From positions 62,001 to 126,000 of the forward strand of contig JANFNE010000052.1 in the NCBI GenBank assembly GCA_024867545.1: a stretch of 64,000 bases of DNA, in the 5' to 3' direction. Source of the stretch: Phytopythium helicoides (lineage: Eukaryota; Oomycota; Peronosporomycetes; Pythiales; Pythiaceae). How positions within the stretch are numbered: position 1 is the stretch's first letter; each line of letters opens with the position of its first letter. The translations under genes and the position numbers were made by a program. The notes below the pieces were generated by a model. It had not been told where the DNA came from and made no database searches. It was given only the letters and a program-made list of their open reading frames with translations. Shown one piece after another: positions 12,601 to 27,600 of the stretch.

Positions 12601-15600
12601 GACGCTGTCAACGGGCGTGTCTAATGTCGGCGCGTCTGGCGATCTGGCTGTGCTGACGGGGAATGCCACGGACGGTCCAAGCGGGTCTATTCTGCTGAGC
12701 GTCGGCTCCAGTAATGCGCCTTCTGGTGGCAGCGTTCGAGTTGTTGCCGGGGAGAGTACTGCTGGGGACGGTGGTGTCGCCAGCATCAATGGCGGCGTCG
12801 GCGTGTCACTCGGTGGGGACATGACCTTGAACGGAGGAACCGGAAGCGCCGGCGGTTCTGTGATAGTCAAGAGCGGCATTGGCGAGGGTTCGACGAGCGG
12901 CAACGTTGTACTTGCAAGCGCCGACTCAAGTCCAAGTGGTAGGAGTGGTAACGTCAGCATCGCGACCGGGACATCGAGCGTTGGTGACTCCGGCACAATC
13001 ATGCTGTCGACATCTGAATCCTCGAATGCTGCAGCTGGATCGATTAAGGTGCTCGTCGGTAGCAGTGGCGGCGAAATATCTGGGGACATTGAACTTGTCG
13101 CCGGTGAGTCAACTGCAACATACGGCGGCGGTGGAATCATCCATATCGACGGTGGTAGAGGTACAACCGGAGGCGACATCTTGATCAACGGAGGCGTCGG
13201 CGTTGGTTTGAACGGAGTCGGCGGTAGTATCCAGATTGCGAGTGGCGGTGGAGACAGCGCGACGAGCGGAGACGTGGTGGTGTCTAGCGCGGATTCTGGG
13301 TCGGGTAAGACTAGCGGGTCAATCACGCTTTCTACCGGTACATCGGCCGTCGGGGAATCCGGCAGCATCGACATGTCGACATCGACTGCGAGTGGGGGTC
13401 GTGCGGGTTCGATTCGCATCTCGGTCTCGTCGGGCAGTGACAGAGCAGGTGGCGACGTGGTAGTTTCTGGCGGCAACTCTACCGAAGAGACGGCTGGCAA
13501 GGGCGGTCGTGTGGTGTTGAGTGGCGGAAGCGGATCTCACACCGGTGGCGATATCGAGATTTCTGGTGGCTCGGACTCGTCGGAACTAGGAGGCAGCGTC
13601 GTGATCAGCAGCGGTACGAGTGCGAGTGCGACTAGCGGAGATGTGGCGATTGGCAGTGCGGACTCCGGATCAGTGAACGCGGCAAGTGGGTCAGTAACGC
13701 TGTCCAGCGGCGAGTCGCACGGCAAGGACTCGGGAAGCGTGAGTTTGTTCACCTCGCAAAGTGTCGGTGGTCGGGGCGGCGCGATGACGTTCTCTGTTGG
13801 CTCGGGGGATGCGGAAGTCGGTGGCACAATGTCGTTGTCATCGGGTGCGTCGGAGTATGATGATGGTGCAGGCGGCACTGGCGGGTCACTGTATATGACT
13901 GCTGGCAGCGGCGGTGCAACTGGCGGCGATGTGGTTGTGACAGGCGGCACAGCTCTGACGAGTGTTGGTGGTCGCGTGCTGGTGACGAGTGGCGGGGGAG
14001 ATAGTGTGAGCAGCGGCGACGTGGTCGTGTCAACGATGGACGCTGGGAACGGCAAATCGAGTGGTTCGCTGACACTATCGAGTGGCATGTCGTATAGCGA
14101 TACTTCGGGAAGTATCTCGTTGCTGACGTCGAATGCGACGTCTGGTTCGAGTGGGTCTATCATTTTGAGCGTCGGTTCCGGAGACATCCGAGATGCTGGC
14201 GGTGTGAATATTGTCGGTGGAAGCAGTAACAGTGCTGGCGATGGGGTGGGCGGCGCTGTTTCTGTGAGTGGAGGATCCGGTGCAGCTGTTGGCGGCGACG
14301 TTCTCTTGAATGGAGGCGCTGGTACTGATGGAGGTGGCGGGTCTGTGATTGTCACGAGCGGAGTTGGTGAAACTTTATCGAGTGGAAACATCATGATCTC
14401 AACAGCTGAGTCTAGTAAGAGTGGAAATGTGTCGATTTGGTCTGGCGAAGCTTCCAGTGGCTCTGGGTCTGTTTTGCTTTACACCAAGGACTCGAATACT
14501 ATAGCCGGCGATTTAAAATTGAGTGTTGGACGCGGAAATCACCAGCGTGCTGGAAATTTGGTGATGTCAGCTGGAGAGTCAACTCATGAAGCTGGCGAAG
14601 GCGGCGCTGTGCTTATCGATAGTGGTATCGGGGCGGGTGGGGGCGAAGTTATGATCAACGGAGGTGGTGGAGTTTCATCAGTTGGTGGCAGCATTCAGAT
14701 CCGCAGCGGTGGTGGTGAAAGTGTGTCAAGTGGTGACTTGATATTATCCACGGCTGACTCCGGCTCATCTAAATCGAGCGGCTCGGTGATGGTATCAACG
14801 GGTACCTCATCGATCGGCGATTCTGGGGGAATTAGCTTGGTGACTTCCCTCGCGTCTGATGGAAGCGCAGGATCTATTCAACTAGCTGTTGGCTCCGGTA
14901 ACACCCAAACTTCTGGTGATATTCTTTTACTTGGGGGAAACTCGAGTGACCCTACATATGGTGCTGGAGGTCGCGTTACTCTGATCGGAGGTACAGGGTC
15001 ACGAATTGGTGGTGACATAGAAATCTTAGGAGGATCCGAAGGATCTAGTGTGGGGGGCAGTATCATGATGGAAACGGGATCCAGTCCAACCGCCATGAGT
15101 GGATCAATCATTGTCAGCACTGCAGATTCTGGTCAAGCGAAAACTAGTGGTTTTGTGATAGTATCAAGTGGCAAATCACTCGCTGGTGACTCTGGAAACA
15201 TCACGTTGCTCACCTCAAGTAGTGCGAGTGGGAGTGGCGGAGCTGTCACATTTTCAGTTGGTGACGGTGGTGGAGACGTCGGTGGAGCTATGTCGTTGTC
15301 ATCAGGTTCATCTAGCCACGAGTTTGGAACAGGCGGATCGATCGATGTGATTGCTGGTTCTGGATCAGTAGCCGGCGGTGACGTGATAGTCAGTGGTGGC
15401 AGTTCCACAAGAACAGTTGGTGGTAGAGTGGTTCTAACAAGTGGAAGCGGAGAGAGCGTCAGCAGCGGAGATGTTCTAATTGCGAGTGCAGATAGTGGCC
15501 TCGAAAGATCAAGCGGCGCAATAACATTGTCGACTGGGGTATCACACACAGGCTCATCAGGCAGTGTGTCGATGCTTACATCCAATGCAACCCACGGTTC

Positions 15601-18600
15601 GAGTGGATCGATATTGATAAGCGCAGGGGTAGGAGGAGATTCCACGGAGTCAGGAAGCGTCAGCCTTGCAGGAGGTAGTAGCACCACCGAAGGCAGTACA
15701 GGTGGTGCCGTACAGATAGTCGGCGGATCTGGACTTTTTCACGGAGGAGATATCACTCTCAGCGGAGGATCTTCGAGCTCTCGAGAAGGAGGGTCTATTA
15801 TACTCACATCAGGTTCGAGCGAGTCGACTACAAGCGGTTCTCTAGCATTTTCGACGCCAGATTCTACTCCAGAAGGAAAAAGCGGCAACATATCAATCTC
15901 AACAGGCGTTTCAAGCGTTGGTGACTCCGGCACAATCATGCTGTCGACATCTGAATCCACGAATGCTGCAGCTGGATCAATTAAGGTGCTTGTCGGCAGC
16001 AGCGGTGGAGAAATCTCTGGGGACATTGAACTTGTCGCCGGCGAGTCGACTGCCACCAACGGCGGCGGTGGAATCATCCATATCGACGGTGGTAGAGGTA
16101 CAACCGGAGGCGACATCTTGATCAACGGAGGCGCCGGCGTTGGTTTGAACGGAGTCGGCGGTAGTATCCAGATTGCGAGTGGCGGTGGAGACAGAGCGAC
16201 GAGCGGAGACGTGGTGGTGTCTAGCGCGGATTCTGGGTCGGGTAAGACGAGCGGGTCAATCACGCTTTCTACCGGTACATCGGCCGTCGGGGAATCCGGC
16301 AGCATCGACATGTCGACATCGACTGCGAGTGGGGGTCGTGCGGGTTCGATTCGCATCTCGGTCTCGTCGGGCAGTGACAGAGCAGGTGGCGACGTGGTAG
16401 TTTCTGGCGGCAACTCTACCGAAGAGACGGCTGGCAAGGGCGGTCGTGTGGTGTTGAGTGGCGGAAGCGGATCTCACACCGGTGGCGATATCGAGATTTC
16501 TGGTGGCTCGGACTCGTCGGAACTAGGAGGCAGCGTCGTGATCAGCAGCGGTACGAGTGCGAGTGCGACTAGCGGAGATGTGGCGATTGGCAGTGCGGAC
16601 TCCGGATCAGTGAACGCGGCAAGTGGGTCAGTAACGCTGTCCAGCGGCGAGTCGCACGGCAAGGACTCGGGAAGCGTGAGTTTGTTCACCTCGCAAAGTG
16701 TCGGTGGTCGGGGCGGCGCGATGACGTTCTCTGTTGGCTCGGGGGATGCGGAAGTCGGTGGCACAATGTCGTTGTCATCGGGTGCGTCGGAGTATGATGA
16801 TGGTGCAGGCGGCACTGGCGGGTCACTGTATATGACTGCTGGCAGCGGCGGTGCAACTGGCGGCGATGTGGTTGTGACAGGCGGCACAGCTCTGACGAGT
16901 GTTGGTGGTCGCGTGCTGGTGACGAGTGGCGGGGGAGATAGTGTGAGCAGCGGCGACGTGGTCGTGTCAACGATGGACGCTGGGAACGGCAAATCGAGTG
17001 GTTCGCTGACACTATCAAGTGGCATGTCGTATAGCGATACTTCGGGAAGTATCTCGTTGCTGACGTCGAATGCGACGTCTGGTTCGAGTGGGTCTATCAT
17101 TTTGAGCGTCGGTTCCGGAGACATCCGAGATGCTGGCGGTGTGAATATTGTCGGTGGAAGCAGTAACAGTGCTGGCGATGGGGTGGGCGGCGCTGTTTCT
17201 GTGAGTGGAGGATCCGGTGCAGCTGTTGGCGGCGACGTTCTCTTGAATGGAGGCGCTGGTACTGATGGGGGTGGTGGGTCTGTGATTGTCACGAGCGGAG
17301 TTGGTGAAACTTTATCGAGTGGGAACATCATGATCTCAACAGCTGCGTCAAGTTCGATATCTTCGAGCGGTAACGTTTCCTTGTCATCGGGACCTTCAAG
17401 TGTTGGCGACTCTGGATCTATCACGATTTCGACGTCCGATACTGGCAGCGGAAAAGCCGGGTCGATCTTGATTTCTGCCGGTGACGGGGATGCGCCAGCG
17501 AGTGGTGTGGTTGGTATCATGGGCGGTAGCAGTTCGACTGGTAGCGGCGGGCCTGTGGGCATATCCGGTGGCCTTGGAAGCGATTTTGGTGGCGACGTCA
17601 TTGTTACAGGAGGTTCATCTACTGCGAGCGATGGAGGTAGCATTCGCCTATCGTCAGGTGCAAGCGAGTCCGGGTCAACAGGGTCGATTTCGATCGGTAC
17701 CGCTGCATTACCCAGCGACCTACAGTCTGGGGACATCGACTTGTTTTCTGGCTCGGCTCAAAGCAATTCATCAGGCAGTATATCTATCTATACGTCGTCT
17801 GCGACCAGTGGTGCTGGTGGTTCGATAAGCATATCTGTCGGCAGTGGCGATGCAGAAATATCGAGTGACATAACTATCTCGGGCGGAGACTCGACGCATG
17901 AAGCAGGTACTGGCGGTCGCGTGCTACTAAGCGGCGGGACTAGTACTCTTGGCGGTGATGTGAGCATCGCGGGCGGGAGCGGCAATTCATCATATGGTGG
18001 ACAAGTTCAAATTCGAAGTGGTGGCGGCGACAACGCTACTAGCGGCGATGTGGTGTTGTTCACGGCCGACTCTGGTTCGACACAGACTAGCGGCTCCGTG
18101 ACACTCTTAACGGGTGCCTCGTCTGGAGGCAATTCCGGCGGTATCGACATTGCAACATCAAATGCCGCTGGCGATGGGCGTGGTGGCTCGATCCGTGTAT
18201 CAGTCGGCTCAGGCGACGCATCCATCGGCGGCGATATTACGCTATCTGGCGGCAACTCTACCGAAGAGACGGCTGGCAAGGGCGGTCGTGTGGTGTTGAG
18301 TGGTGGAAGCGGGTCTCACACCGGTGGCGATATCGAGATTTCTGGTGGCTCGGACTCGTCGGAACTAGGAGGCAGCGTCGTGATCAGCAGCGGTACGAGT
18401 GCGACTAGCGGAGATGTGGCGATTGGCAGTGCGGACTCCGGGTCTTCTCAGACGAGCGGCCTGGTGGTCCTGTCGACCGGTTCTTCTGCACATGGTGACT
18501 CTGGTAACTTGACGTTGTTCAGCTCGGACAGTGCCGATGGTCGCGGTGGTGCAGTCTCACTCTCTGTGGGCTCAGGCAATGATGCTGTTGGTGGTTCGAT

Positions 18601-21600
18601 GGCACTCTCGTCTGGCGCATCAACGCACAATTCCGGTACTGGTGGCGCTTTGTACGTGACGGCCGGTGAAGGTCTCGGCACAGGTGGAGGCGTGTTCGTC
18701 AACGGTGGCAGTGCAACGACGAGCGTCGGCGGCCGTGTGCTGGTGACGAGTGGAAGCGGTGACAGCGTGAGCAGCGGTGATGTTCTGATCGGAACTGCGG
18801 ACGCCGGCGCAAACAAGGCGAGCGGTACAGTGACGCTGTCAACGGGCGTGTCTAATGTCGGCGCGTCTGGCGATCTGGCTGTGCTGACGGGGAATGCCAC
18901 GGACGGTCCAAGCGGGTCTATTCTGCTGAGCGTCGGCTCCAGTAATGCGCCTTCTGGTGGCAGCGTTCGAGTTGTTGCCGGGGAGAGTACTGCTGGGGAC
19001 GGTGGTGTCGCCAGCATCAATGGCGGCGTCGGCGTGTCACTCGGTGGGGACATGACCTTGAACGGAGGGACCGGAAGCGCCGGCGGTTCTGTGATAGTCA
19101 AGAGCGGCATTGGCGAGGGTTCGACGAGCGGCAACGTTGTACTTGCAAGCGCCGACTCAAGTCCAAGTGGTAGGAGTGGTAACGTCAGCATCGCGACCGG
19201 GACATCGAGCGTCGGTGACTCCGGCACAATCATGCTGTCGACATCGGATGCGACTGACGGGAAGAGTGGCTCGATCCTCGGCGTAGCTGGCGCAGGAGGT
19301 TTATCGGAGAGCGGTATGGTCGGCTTCATGGGCGGGAGCAGCTCGTCTGGTAGTGGCGGAATGGCCGGCTTATCGGGCGGCCAGGGAAGTGTATCCGGTG
19401 GCGATATCGTTCTCGTCGGCGGAGATGGGACGTCTGGTGCTGGTGGCAGCGTTCGCGTGACAAGCGGTCGAAGTAATGATGGTGTGAGCGGCGATATCTT
19501 GCTTTCCAGCTCCGAGTCTACTACAGGCGTTGGGAGTGGTTCTGTGGCGTTATCGACGGGCGTGTCACGTACCGGGACGACCGGCAGCGTGTCTGTGGTG
19601 ACATCTGATGCCCCCGACGGTCAAAGCGGCTCTATCATTGTGTCATCTGGCATTGGCGATGCGACGGAGAGCGGTGTGGTCGAGATTACTGGAGGAAGCA
19701 GCTCGCATGCTGGCGGTGTTGGCGGCGACGTGACCTTGGCTGCTGGCTCAGGCTTGTCTACTGGAGGCGACGTCATTTTGCGTGGCGGTGCAGCTGACAC
19801 TGGGTCTGGTGGCCAAGTGAAGCTTTTTAGTGGTTCTGGCAATGGGACTTCGTCAGGAGGAATCACTGTGTCCTCTATGGATGGCACTGTCGCTGGTCAA
19901 GATAGCGGATCTGTGGTAGTTTTGACCGGGTCCTCTGAGTTTGGCGATGCTGGTGACATTTCGTTAGTCACTGGTGACGCACCAAGTGGAAGAGGCGGCG
20001 CGATTTCGCTGAGCGTTGGTACTAGTGGCTCTGGAGCTGGCAACGATATTACGTTGGCGGCTGGAGCAGGTGATACCCATGGTGGATCTATCATGCTGGC
20101 GGGTGGTCGCGGCGATGACACTGGAGGAGACGCCATCATCACAGCTGGTGTAGGTATCTCGGGTGCCGGCGGATCAGTGATTGTCAAGAGCGGGCTGTCC
20201 GGCGAAGTCGCTTCGGGAACAATTTCGCTATCTACAGCCGATTCAAACGTCTCGGAGACAGGCTCGATTGAACTCGTGACTGGATTGGCAAAAACAGGCT
20301 CGGGTGGTATCCAGCTACGAACATCGGACTCGAACACCAGTGCTGCCGGCAACATTCAGGTGAATGTCGGTATCAGCGCGTCCATGGCAGGAGGCGATAT
20401 CACACTATCGAGCGGAGAATCAGCACATGAACACGGAACAGGTGGACGTGTCGTCATTGATAGCGGAGTCGGCGAATCGGGCGGAGATATACTAATCGGT
20501 GGAGGAGGCGCCACAGCAACTACAGGCGGTCAAGTTCAAATTCGAAGTGGTGGCGGCGACAACGCTACTAGCGGCGATGTGGTGTTGTTCACGGCCGACT
20601 CTGGTTCGACACAGACTAGCGGCTCCGTGACACTCTTAACGGGTGCCTCGTCTGGAGGCAATTCCGGCGGTATCGACATTGCAACATCAAATGCCGCTGG
20701 CGATGGGCGTGGTGGCTCGATCCGTGTATCAGTCGGCTCAGGCGACGCATCCATCGGCGGCGATATTACGCTATCTGGCGGCAACTCTACCGAAGAGACG
20801 GCTGGCAAGGGCGGTCGTGTGGTGTTGAGTGGTGGAAGCGGGTCTCACACCGGTGGCGATATCGAGATTTCTGGTGGCTCGGACTCGTCGGAACTAGGAG
20901 GCAGCGTCGTGATCAGCAGCGGTACGAGTGCGAGTGCGACTAGCGGAGATGTGGCGATTGGCAGTGCGGACTCCGGGTCTTCTCAGACGAGCGGCCTGGT
21001 GGTCCTGTCGACCGGTTCTTCTGCACATGGTGACTCTGGTAACTTGACGTTGTTCAGCTCGGACAGTGCCGATGGTCGCGGTGGTGCAGTCTCACTCTCT
21101 GTGGGCTCAGGCAATGATGCTGTTGGTGGTTCGATGGCACTCTCGTCTGGCGCATCAACGCACAATTCCGGTACTGGTGGCGCTTTGTACGTGACGGCCG
21201 GTGAAGGTCTCGGCACAGGTGGAGACGTGTTCGTCAACGGTGGCAGTGCAACGACGAGCGTCGGCGGCCGTGTGCTGGTGACGAGTGGAAGCGGTGACAG
21301 CGTGAGCAGCGGTGATGTTCTGATCGGAACTGCGGACGCCGGCGCAAACAAGGCGAGCGGTACAGTGACGCTGTCAACGGGCGTGTCTAATGTCGGCGCG
21401 TCTGGCGATCTGGCTGTGCTGACGGGGAATGCCACGGACGGTCCAAGCGGGTCTATTCTGCTGAGCGTCGGCTCCAGTAATGCGCCTTCTGGTGGCAGCG
21501 TTCGAGTTGTTGCCGGGGAGAGTACTGCTGGGGACGGTGGTGTCGCCAGCATCAATGGCGGCGTCGGCGTGTCACTCGGTGGGGACATGACCTTGAACGG

Positions 21601-24600
21601 AGGGACCGGAAGCGCCGGCGGTTCTGTGATAGTCAAGAGCGGCATTGGCGAGGGTTCGACGAGCGGCAACGTTGTACTTGCAAGCGCCGACTCAAGTCCA
21701 AGTGGTAGGAGTGGTAACGTCAGCATCGCGACCGGGACATCGAGCGTCGGTGACTCCGGCACAATCATGCTGTCGACATCGGATGCGACTGACGGGAAGA
21801 GTGGCTCGATCCTCGGCGTAGCTGGCGCAGGAGGTTTATCGGAGAGCGGTATGGTCGGCTTCATGGGCGGGAGCAGCTCGTCTGGTAGTGGCGGAATGAC
21901 CGGCTTATCGGGCGGCCAGGGAAGTGTATCCGGTGGCGATATCGTTCTCGTCGGCGGAGATGGGACGTCTGGTGCTGGTGGCAGCGTTCGCGTGACAAGC
22001 GGTCGAAGTAATGATGGTGTGAGCGGCGATATCTTGCTTTCCAGCTCCGAGTCTACTACAGGCGTTGGGAGTGGTTCTGTGGCGTTATCGACGGGCGTGT
22101 CACGTACCGGGACGACCGGCAGCGTGTCTGTGGTGACATCTGATGCCCCCGACGGTCAAAGCGGCTCTATCATTGTGTCATCTGGCATTGGCGATGCGAC
22201 GGAGAGCGGTGTGGTCGAGATTACTGGAGGAAGCAGCTCGCATGCTGGCGGTGTTGGCGGCGACGTGACCTTGGCTGCTGGCTCAGGCTTGTCTACTGGA
22301 GGCGACGTCATTTTGCGTGGCGGTGCAGCTGACACTGGGTCTGGTGGCCAAGTGAAGCTTTTTAGTGGTTCTGGCAATGGGACTTCGTCAGGAGGAATCA
22401 CTGTGTCCTCTATGGATGGCACTGTCGCTGGTCAAGATAGCGGATCTGTGGTAGTTTTGACCGGGTCCTCTGAGTTTGGCGATGCTGGTGACATTTCGTT
22501 AGTCACTGGTGACGCACCAAGTGGAAGAGGCGGCGCGATTTCGCTGAGCGTTGGTACTAGTGGCTCTGGAGCTGGCAACGATATTACGTTGGCGGCTGGA
22601 GCAGGTGATACCCATGGTGGATCTATCATGCTGGCGGGTGGTCGCGGCGATGACACTGGAGGAGACGCCATCATCACAGCTGGTGTAGGTATCTCGGGTG
22701 CCGGCGGATCAGTGATTGTCAAGAGCGGGCTGTCCGGCGAAGTCGCTTCGGGAACAATTTCGCTATCTACAGCCGATTCAAACGTCTCGGAGACAGGCTC
22801 GATTGAACTCGTGACTGGATTGGCAAAAACAGGCTCGGGTGGTATCCAGCTACGAACATCGGACTCGAACACCAGTGCTGCCGGCAACATTCAGGTGAAT
22901 GTCGGTATCAGCGCGTCCATGGCAGGAGGCGATATCACACTATCGAGCGGAGAATCAGCACATGAACACGGAACAGGTGGACGTGTCGTCATTGATAGCG
23001 GAGTCGGCGAATCGGGCGGAGATATACTAATCGGTGGAGGAGGCGCCACAGCAACTACAGGCGGTCAAGTTCAAATTCGAAGTGGTGGCGGCGACAACGC
23101 TACTAGCGGCGATGTGGTGTTGTTCACGGCCGACTCTGGTTCGACACAGACTAGCGGCTCCGTGACACTCTTAACGGGTGCCTCGTCTGGAGGCAATTCC
23201 GGCGGTATCGACATTGCAACATCAAATGCCGCTGGCGATGGGCGTGGTGGCTCGATCCGTGTATCAGTCGGCTCAGGCGACGCATCCATCGGCGGCGATA
23301 TTACGCTATCTGGCGGCAACTCTACCGAAGAGACGGCTGGCAAGGGCGGTCGTGTGGTGTTGAGTGGTGGAAGCGGGTCTCACACCGGTGGCGATATCGA
23401 GATTTCTGGTGGCTCGGACTCGTCGGAACTAGGAGGCAGCGTCGTGATCAGCAGCGGTACGAGTGCGACTAGCGGAGATGTGGCGATTGGCAGTGCGGAC
23501 TCCGGGTCTTCTCAGACGAGCGGCCTGGTGGTCCTGTCGACCGGTTCTTCTGCACATGGTGACTCTGGTAACTTGACGTTGTTCAGCTCGGACAGTGCCG
23601 ATGGTCGCGGTGGTGCAGTCTCACTCTCTGTGGGCTCAGGCAATGATGCTGTTGGTGGTTCGATGGCACTCTCGTCTGGCGCATCAACGCACAATTCCGG
23701 TACTGGTGGCGCTTTGTACGTGACGGCCGGTGAAGGTCTCGGCACAGGTGGAGGCGTGTTCGTCAACGGTGGCAGTGCAACGACGAGCGTCGGCGGCCGT
23801 GTGCTGGTGACGAGTGGAAGCGGTGACAGCGTGAGCAGCGGTGATGTTCTGATCGGAACTGCGGACGCCGGCGCAAACAAGGCGAGCGGTACAGTGACGC
23901 TGTCAACGGGCGTGTCTAATGTCGGCGCGTCTGGCGATCTGGCTGTGCTGACGGGGAATGCCACGGACGGTCCAAGCGGGTCTATTCTGCTGAGCGTCGG
24001 CTCCAGTAATGCGCCTTCTGGTGGCAGCGTTCGAGTTGTTGCCGGGGAGAGTACTGCTGGGGACGGTGGTGTCGCCAGCATCAATGGCGGCGTCGGCGTG
24101 TCACTCGGTGGGGACATGACCTTGAACGGAGGGACCGGAAGCGCCGGCGGTTCTGTGATAGTCAAGAGCGGCATTGGCGAGGGTTCGACGAGCGGCAACG
24201 TTGTACTTGCAAGCGCCGACTCAAGTCCAAGTGGTAGGAGTGGTAACGTCAGCATCGCGACCGGGACATCGAGCGTCGGTGACTCCGGCACAATCATGCT
24301 GTCGACATCGGATGCGACTGACGGGAAGAGTGGCTCGATCCTCGGCGTAGCTGGCGCAGGAGGTTTATCGGAGAGCGGTATGGTCGGCTTCATGGGCGGG
24401 AGCAGCTCGTCTGGTAGTGGCGGAATGGCCGGCTTATCGGGCGGCCAGGGAAGTGTATCCGGTGGCGATATCGTTCTCGTCGGCGGAGATGGGACGTCTG
24501 GTGCTGGTGGCAGCGTTCGCGTGACAAGCGGTCGAAGTAATGATGGTGTGAGCGGCGATATCTTGCTTTCCAGCTCCGAGTCTACTACAGGCGTTGGGAG

Positions 24601-27600
24601 TGGTTCTGTGGCGTTATCGACGGGCGTGTCACGTACCGGGACGACCGGCAGCGTGTCTGTGGTGACATCTGATGCCCCCGACGGTCAAAGCGGCTCTATC
24701 ATTGTGTCATCTGGCATTGGCGATGCGACGGAGAGCGGTGTGGTCGAGATTACTGGAGGAAGCAGCTCGCATGCTGGCGGTGTTGGCGGCGACGTGACCT
24801 TGGCTGCTGGCTCAGGCTTGTCTACTGGAGGCGACGTCATTTTGCGTGGCGGTGCAGCTGACACTGGGTCTGGTGGCCAAGTGAAGCTTTTTAGTGGTTC
24901 TGGCAATGGGACTTCGTCAGGAGGAATCACTGTGTCCTCTATGGATGGCACTGTCGCTGGTCAAGATAGCGGATCTGTGGTAGTTTTGACCGGGTCCTCT
25001 GAGTTTGGCGATGCTGGTGACATTTCGTTAGTCACTGGTGACGCACCAAGTGGAAGAGGCGGCGCGATTTCGCTGAGCGTTGGTACTAGTGGCTCTGGAG
25101 CTGGCAACGATATTACGTTGGCGGCTGGAGCAGGTGATACCCATGGTGGATCTATCATGCTGGCGGGTGGTCGCGGCGATGACACTGGAGGAGACGCCAT
25201 CATCACAGCTGGTGTAGGTATCTCGGGTGCCGGCGGATCAGTGATTGTCAAGAGCGGGCTGTCCGGCGAAGTCGCTTCGGGAACAATTTCGCTATCTACA
25301 GCCGATTCAAACGTCTCGGAGACAGGCTCGATTGAACTCGTGACTGGATTGGCAAAAACAGGCTCGGGTGGTATCCAGCTACGAACATCGGACTCGAACA
25401 CCAGTGCTGCCGGCAACATTCAGGTGAATGTCGGTATCAGCGCGTCCATGGCAGGAGGCGATATCACACTATCGAGCGGAGAATCAGCACATGAACACGG
25501 AACAGGTGGACGTGTCGTCATTGATAGCGGAGTCGGCGAATCGGGCGGAGATATACTAATCGGTGGAGGAGGCGCCACAGCAACTACAGGCGGTCAAGTT
25601 CAAATTCGAAGTGGTGGCGGCGACAACGCTACTAGCGGCGATGTGGTGTTGTTCACGGCCGACTCTGGTTCGACACAGACTAGCGGCTCCGTGACACTCT
25701 TAACGGGTGCCTCGTCTGGAGGCAATTCCGGCGGTATCGACATTGCAACATCAAATGCCGCTGGCGATGGGCGTGGTGGCTCGATCCGTGTATCAGTCGG
25801 CTCAGGCGACGCATCCATCGGCGGCGATATTACGCTATCTGGCGGCAACTCTACCGAAGAGACGGCTGGCAAGGGCGGTCGTGTGGTGTTGAGTGGTGGA
25901 AGCGGGTCTCACACCGGTGGCGATATCGAGATTTCTGGTGGCTCGGACTCGTCGGAACTAGGAGGCAGCGTCGTGATCAGCAGCGGTACGAGTGCGAGTG
26001 CGACTAGCGGAGATGTGGCGATTGGCAGTGCGGACTCCGGGTCTTCTCAGACGAGCGGCCTGGTGGTCCTGTCGACCGGTTCTTCTGCACATGGTGACTC
26101 TGGTAACTTGACGTTGTTCAGCTCGGACAGTGCCGATGGTCGCGGTGGTGCAGTCTCACTCTCTGTGGGCTCAGGCAATGATGCTGTTGGTGGTTCGATG
26201 GCACTCTCGTCTGGCGCATCAACGCACAATTCCGGTACTGGTGGCGCTTTGTACGTGACGGCCGGTGAAGGTCTCGGCACAGGTGGAGACGTGTTCGTCA
26301 ACGGTGGCAGTGCAACGACGAGCGTCGGCGGCCGTGTGCTGGTGACGAGTGGAAGCGGTGACAGCGTGAGCAGCGGTGATGTTCTGATCGGAACTGCGGA
26401 CGCCGGCGCAAACAAGGCGAGCGGTACAGTGACGCTGTCAACGGGCGTGTCTAATGTCGGCGCGTCTGGCGATCTGGCTGTGCTGACGGGGAATGCCACG
26501 GACGGTCCAAGCGGGTCTATTCTGCTGAGCGTCGGCTCCAGTAATGCGCCTTCTGGTGGCAGCGTTCGAGTTGTTGCCGGGGAGAGTACTGCTGGGGACG
26601 GTGGTGTCGCCAGCATCAATGGCGGCGTCGGCGTGTCACTCGGTGGGGACATGACCTTGAACGGAGGGACCGGACGCGCCGGCGGTTCTGTGATAGTCAA
26701 GAGCGGCATTGGCGAGGGTTCGACGAGCGGCAACGTTGTACTTGCAAGCGCCGACTCAAGTCCAAGTGGTAGGAGTGGTAACGTCAGCATTGCGACCGGG
26801 ACATCGAGCGTCGGTGACTCCGGCACAATCATGCTGTCGACATCGGATGCGACTGACGGGAAGAGTGGCTCGATCCTCGGCGTAGCTGGCGCAGGAGGTT
26901 TATCGGAGAGCGGTATGGTCGGCTTCATGGGCGGGAGCAGCTCGTCTGGTAGTGGCGGAATGACCGGCTTATCGGGCGGCCAGGGAAGTGTATCCGGTGG
27001 CGATATCGTTCTCGTCGGCGGAGATGGGACGTCTGGTGCTGGTGGCAGCGTTCGCGTGACAAGCGGTCGAAGTAATGATGGTGTGAGCGGCGATATCTTG
27101 CTTTCCAGCTCCGAGTCTACTACAGGCGTTGGGAGTGGTTCTGTGGCGTTATCAACGGGGGTGTCACGTACTGGGACGACCGGCAGTGTGTCTGTGGTGA
27201 CATCTGATTCCCCCGACGGTCGAAGCGGCTCTATCATTGTGTCATCTGGCATTGGCGATGCGACGGAGAGCGGTGTGGTCGAGATTACTGGAGGAAGCAG
27301 CTCGCATGCTGGCGGTGTTGGCGGCGACGTGACCTTGGCTGCTGGCTCAGGCTTGTCTACTGGAGGCGACGTCATTTTGCGTGGCGGTGCAGCTGACACT
27401 GGTTCTGGTGGCCAAGTGAAGCTTTTTAGTGGATCCAGCAATGATTCTACTACAGGAGATATTTTGTTGATGACGACGAATGCTTCTTCTACCGACTATC
27501 CGAGTGGATCTATAGTGATTATGACTGGTTCGACATCTACGGCGTAGCTCGGGGTCTATTTCATTGACTACGAGCGCGTCTTCGGATGGGGAGGCTGGCC

